A stretch of DNA of 31,194 bases. Origin: Verminephrobacter eiseniae EF01-2. GTDB lineage: Bacteria > Pseudomonadota > Gammaproteobacteria > Burkholderiales > Burkholderiaceae_C. The notes beneath the pieces are model-generated. The model worked only from the letters and a program-made list of their open reading frames with translations, did not search any database and was not told the origin of the DNA. The stretch lies in NCBI RefSeq assembly GCF_000015565.1, contig NC_008771.1, forward strand, positions 1 to 31,194, given 5' to 3'. Shown here piece by piece: positions 31,064 to 31,194 of the stretch. A program made the translations under genes and the position numbers. How positions within the stretch are numbered: position 1 is the first letter of the stretch; every line of letters begins with the position of its first letter.

Positions 31064-31194
31064 ATGTTAGACTTGGGTATCAATAGCGGCAGCATCAGCT
31101 ACGAAGTGGCCTTAGAAGTTCTTGGCCAGAGCCGCCAACCCTTCATGCAGGCCATTCACGAAGAGCGGCAGAAGCCCGCACCGTCGCAGGTGTT
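31064..31194 (+). CDS. 5' part of an 84-aa gene that wraps round the window ends; possible antitoxin of the zeta pair
   Basis: ATG at 31064 opens a frame of 43 codons that is still open at the last base. The final two bases (TT) join base 1 (C) to make a Phe codon, and the frame continues from base 2 to a TGA at 122-124, giving 84 aa. The start lies 16 bp after the traJ stop, so the gene is probably co-transcribed with traJ. The product is small and predicted mostly helical, and I do not recognise its family. Its stop overlaps the GTG start of the zeta-like toxin (GTGA), the arrangement usual for an antitoxin-toxin pair. The antitoxin role is therefore inferred from position only. Confidence 0.7.
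   Translation, partial: MLDLGINSGSISYEVALEVLGQSRQPFMQAIHEERQKPAPSQV

Overview
The window reads as a complete circular plasmid of about 31.2 kb, cut at an arbitrary point. An open frame starting at 31064 runs off the right end and continues in the same frame from base 2 to a stop at 122-124, giving an uninterrupted 84-codon gene. High GC, TrfA-type replication proteins, an IncP-like traJ/traK/traL/traM oriT set and a VirB-type secretion operon suggest a broad-host-range plasmid of Betaproteobacteria (Burkholderiales, perhaps Comamonadaceae). The host assignment is inference.

Layout. (1) 1-1227 (+): a small gene followed by a zeta-toxin-like kinase. (2) 1222-16262 (-): one long conjugation operon, read from right to left: two small leader genes, a coiled-coil exported protein, virB2-virB3-virB4-virB5, an Eex/VirB7-like lipoprotein, virB6-virB8-virB9-virB10-virB11, a VirD4 coupling protein fused to a phospholipase-D-type nuclease domain, an LPD7-domain protein, two tiny membrane proteins and a MOBP relaxase. 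Most junctions are 4-bp ATGA overlaps. (3) 16316-18350: a glycine-zipper (SlyB-like) gene remnant split by a 1671-bp insert. The insert is a circularly permuted small MOBV plasmid with a BrnT/BrnA pair and a rep remnant. (4) 18393-20087: an unrecognised 226-aa gene, a roughly 470-nt tract that folds as a + strand RNA, a TraK-like gene and a small lipoprotein. (5) 20110-22262: serine resolvase, trfA, and oriV with DnaA boxes, five iterons, an AT-rich tract and a cluster of hairpins. (6) 22397-28494: a patchwork of mostly broken genes. It holds a KfrA-like fragment, trbM, small exported or regulatory genes, a relaxase tail with an amber codon, a second BrnT/BrnA pair, a second trfA with an internal deletion, and the right end of a Tn21-like transposon. 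(7) 28642-31047: traM-traL-traK (-), oriT, traJ (+).

How it works together. TraJ, TraK and the MOBP relaxase would process nic at 30375/30374. This sends the - strand into the recipient with traK/traL/traM leading and the relaxase entering last. The coupling protein and VirB2-VirB11 form the channel. TrfA acts on the iterons, and the resolvase, translationally coupled to trfA, is placed to resolve multimers. The zeta-like pair and the two BrnT/BrnA pairs are the recognisable maintenance systems. I saw no canonical parA/parB pair, no antibiotic or metal resistance gene and no VirB1 transglycosylase.

The most interesting items are the structured tract at 19097-19557, the precise small-plasmid integration scar at 16439-18109, a 51-bp inverted repeat that carries an attenuator-like hairpin over the 5' end of the exported-protein gene, the coupling protein-nuclease fusion, and a C-terminal module shared by the zeta-like toxin and the LPD7 transfer protein.
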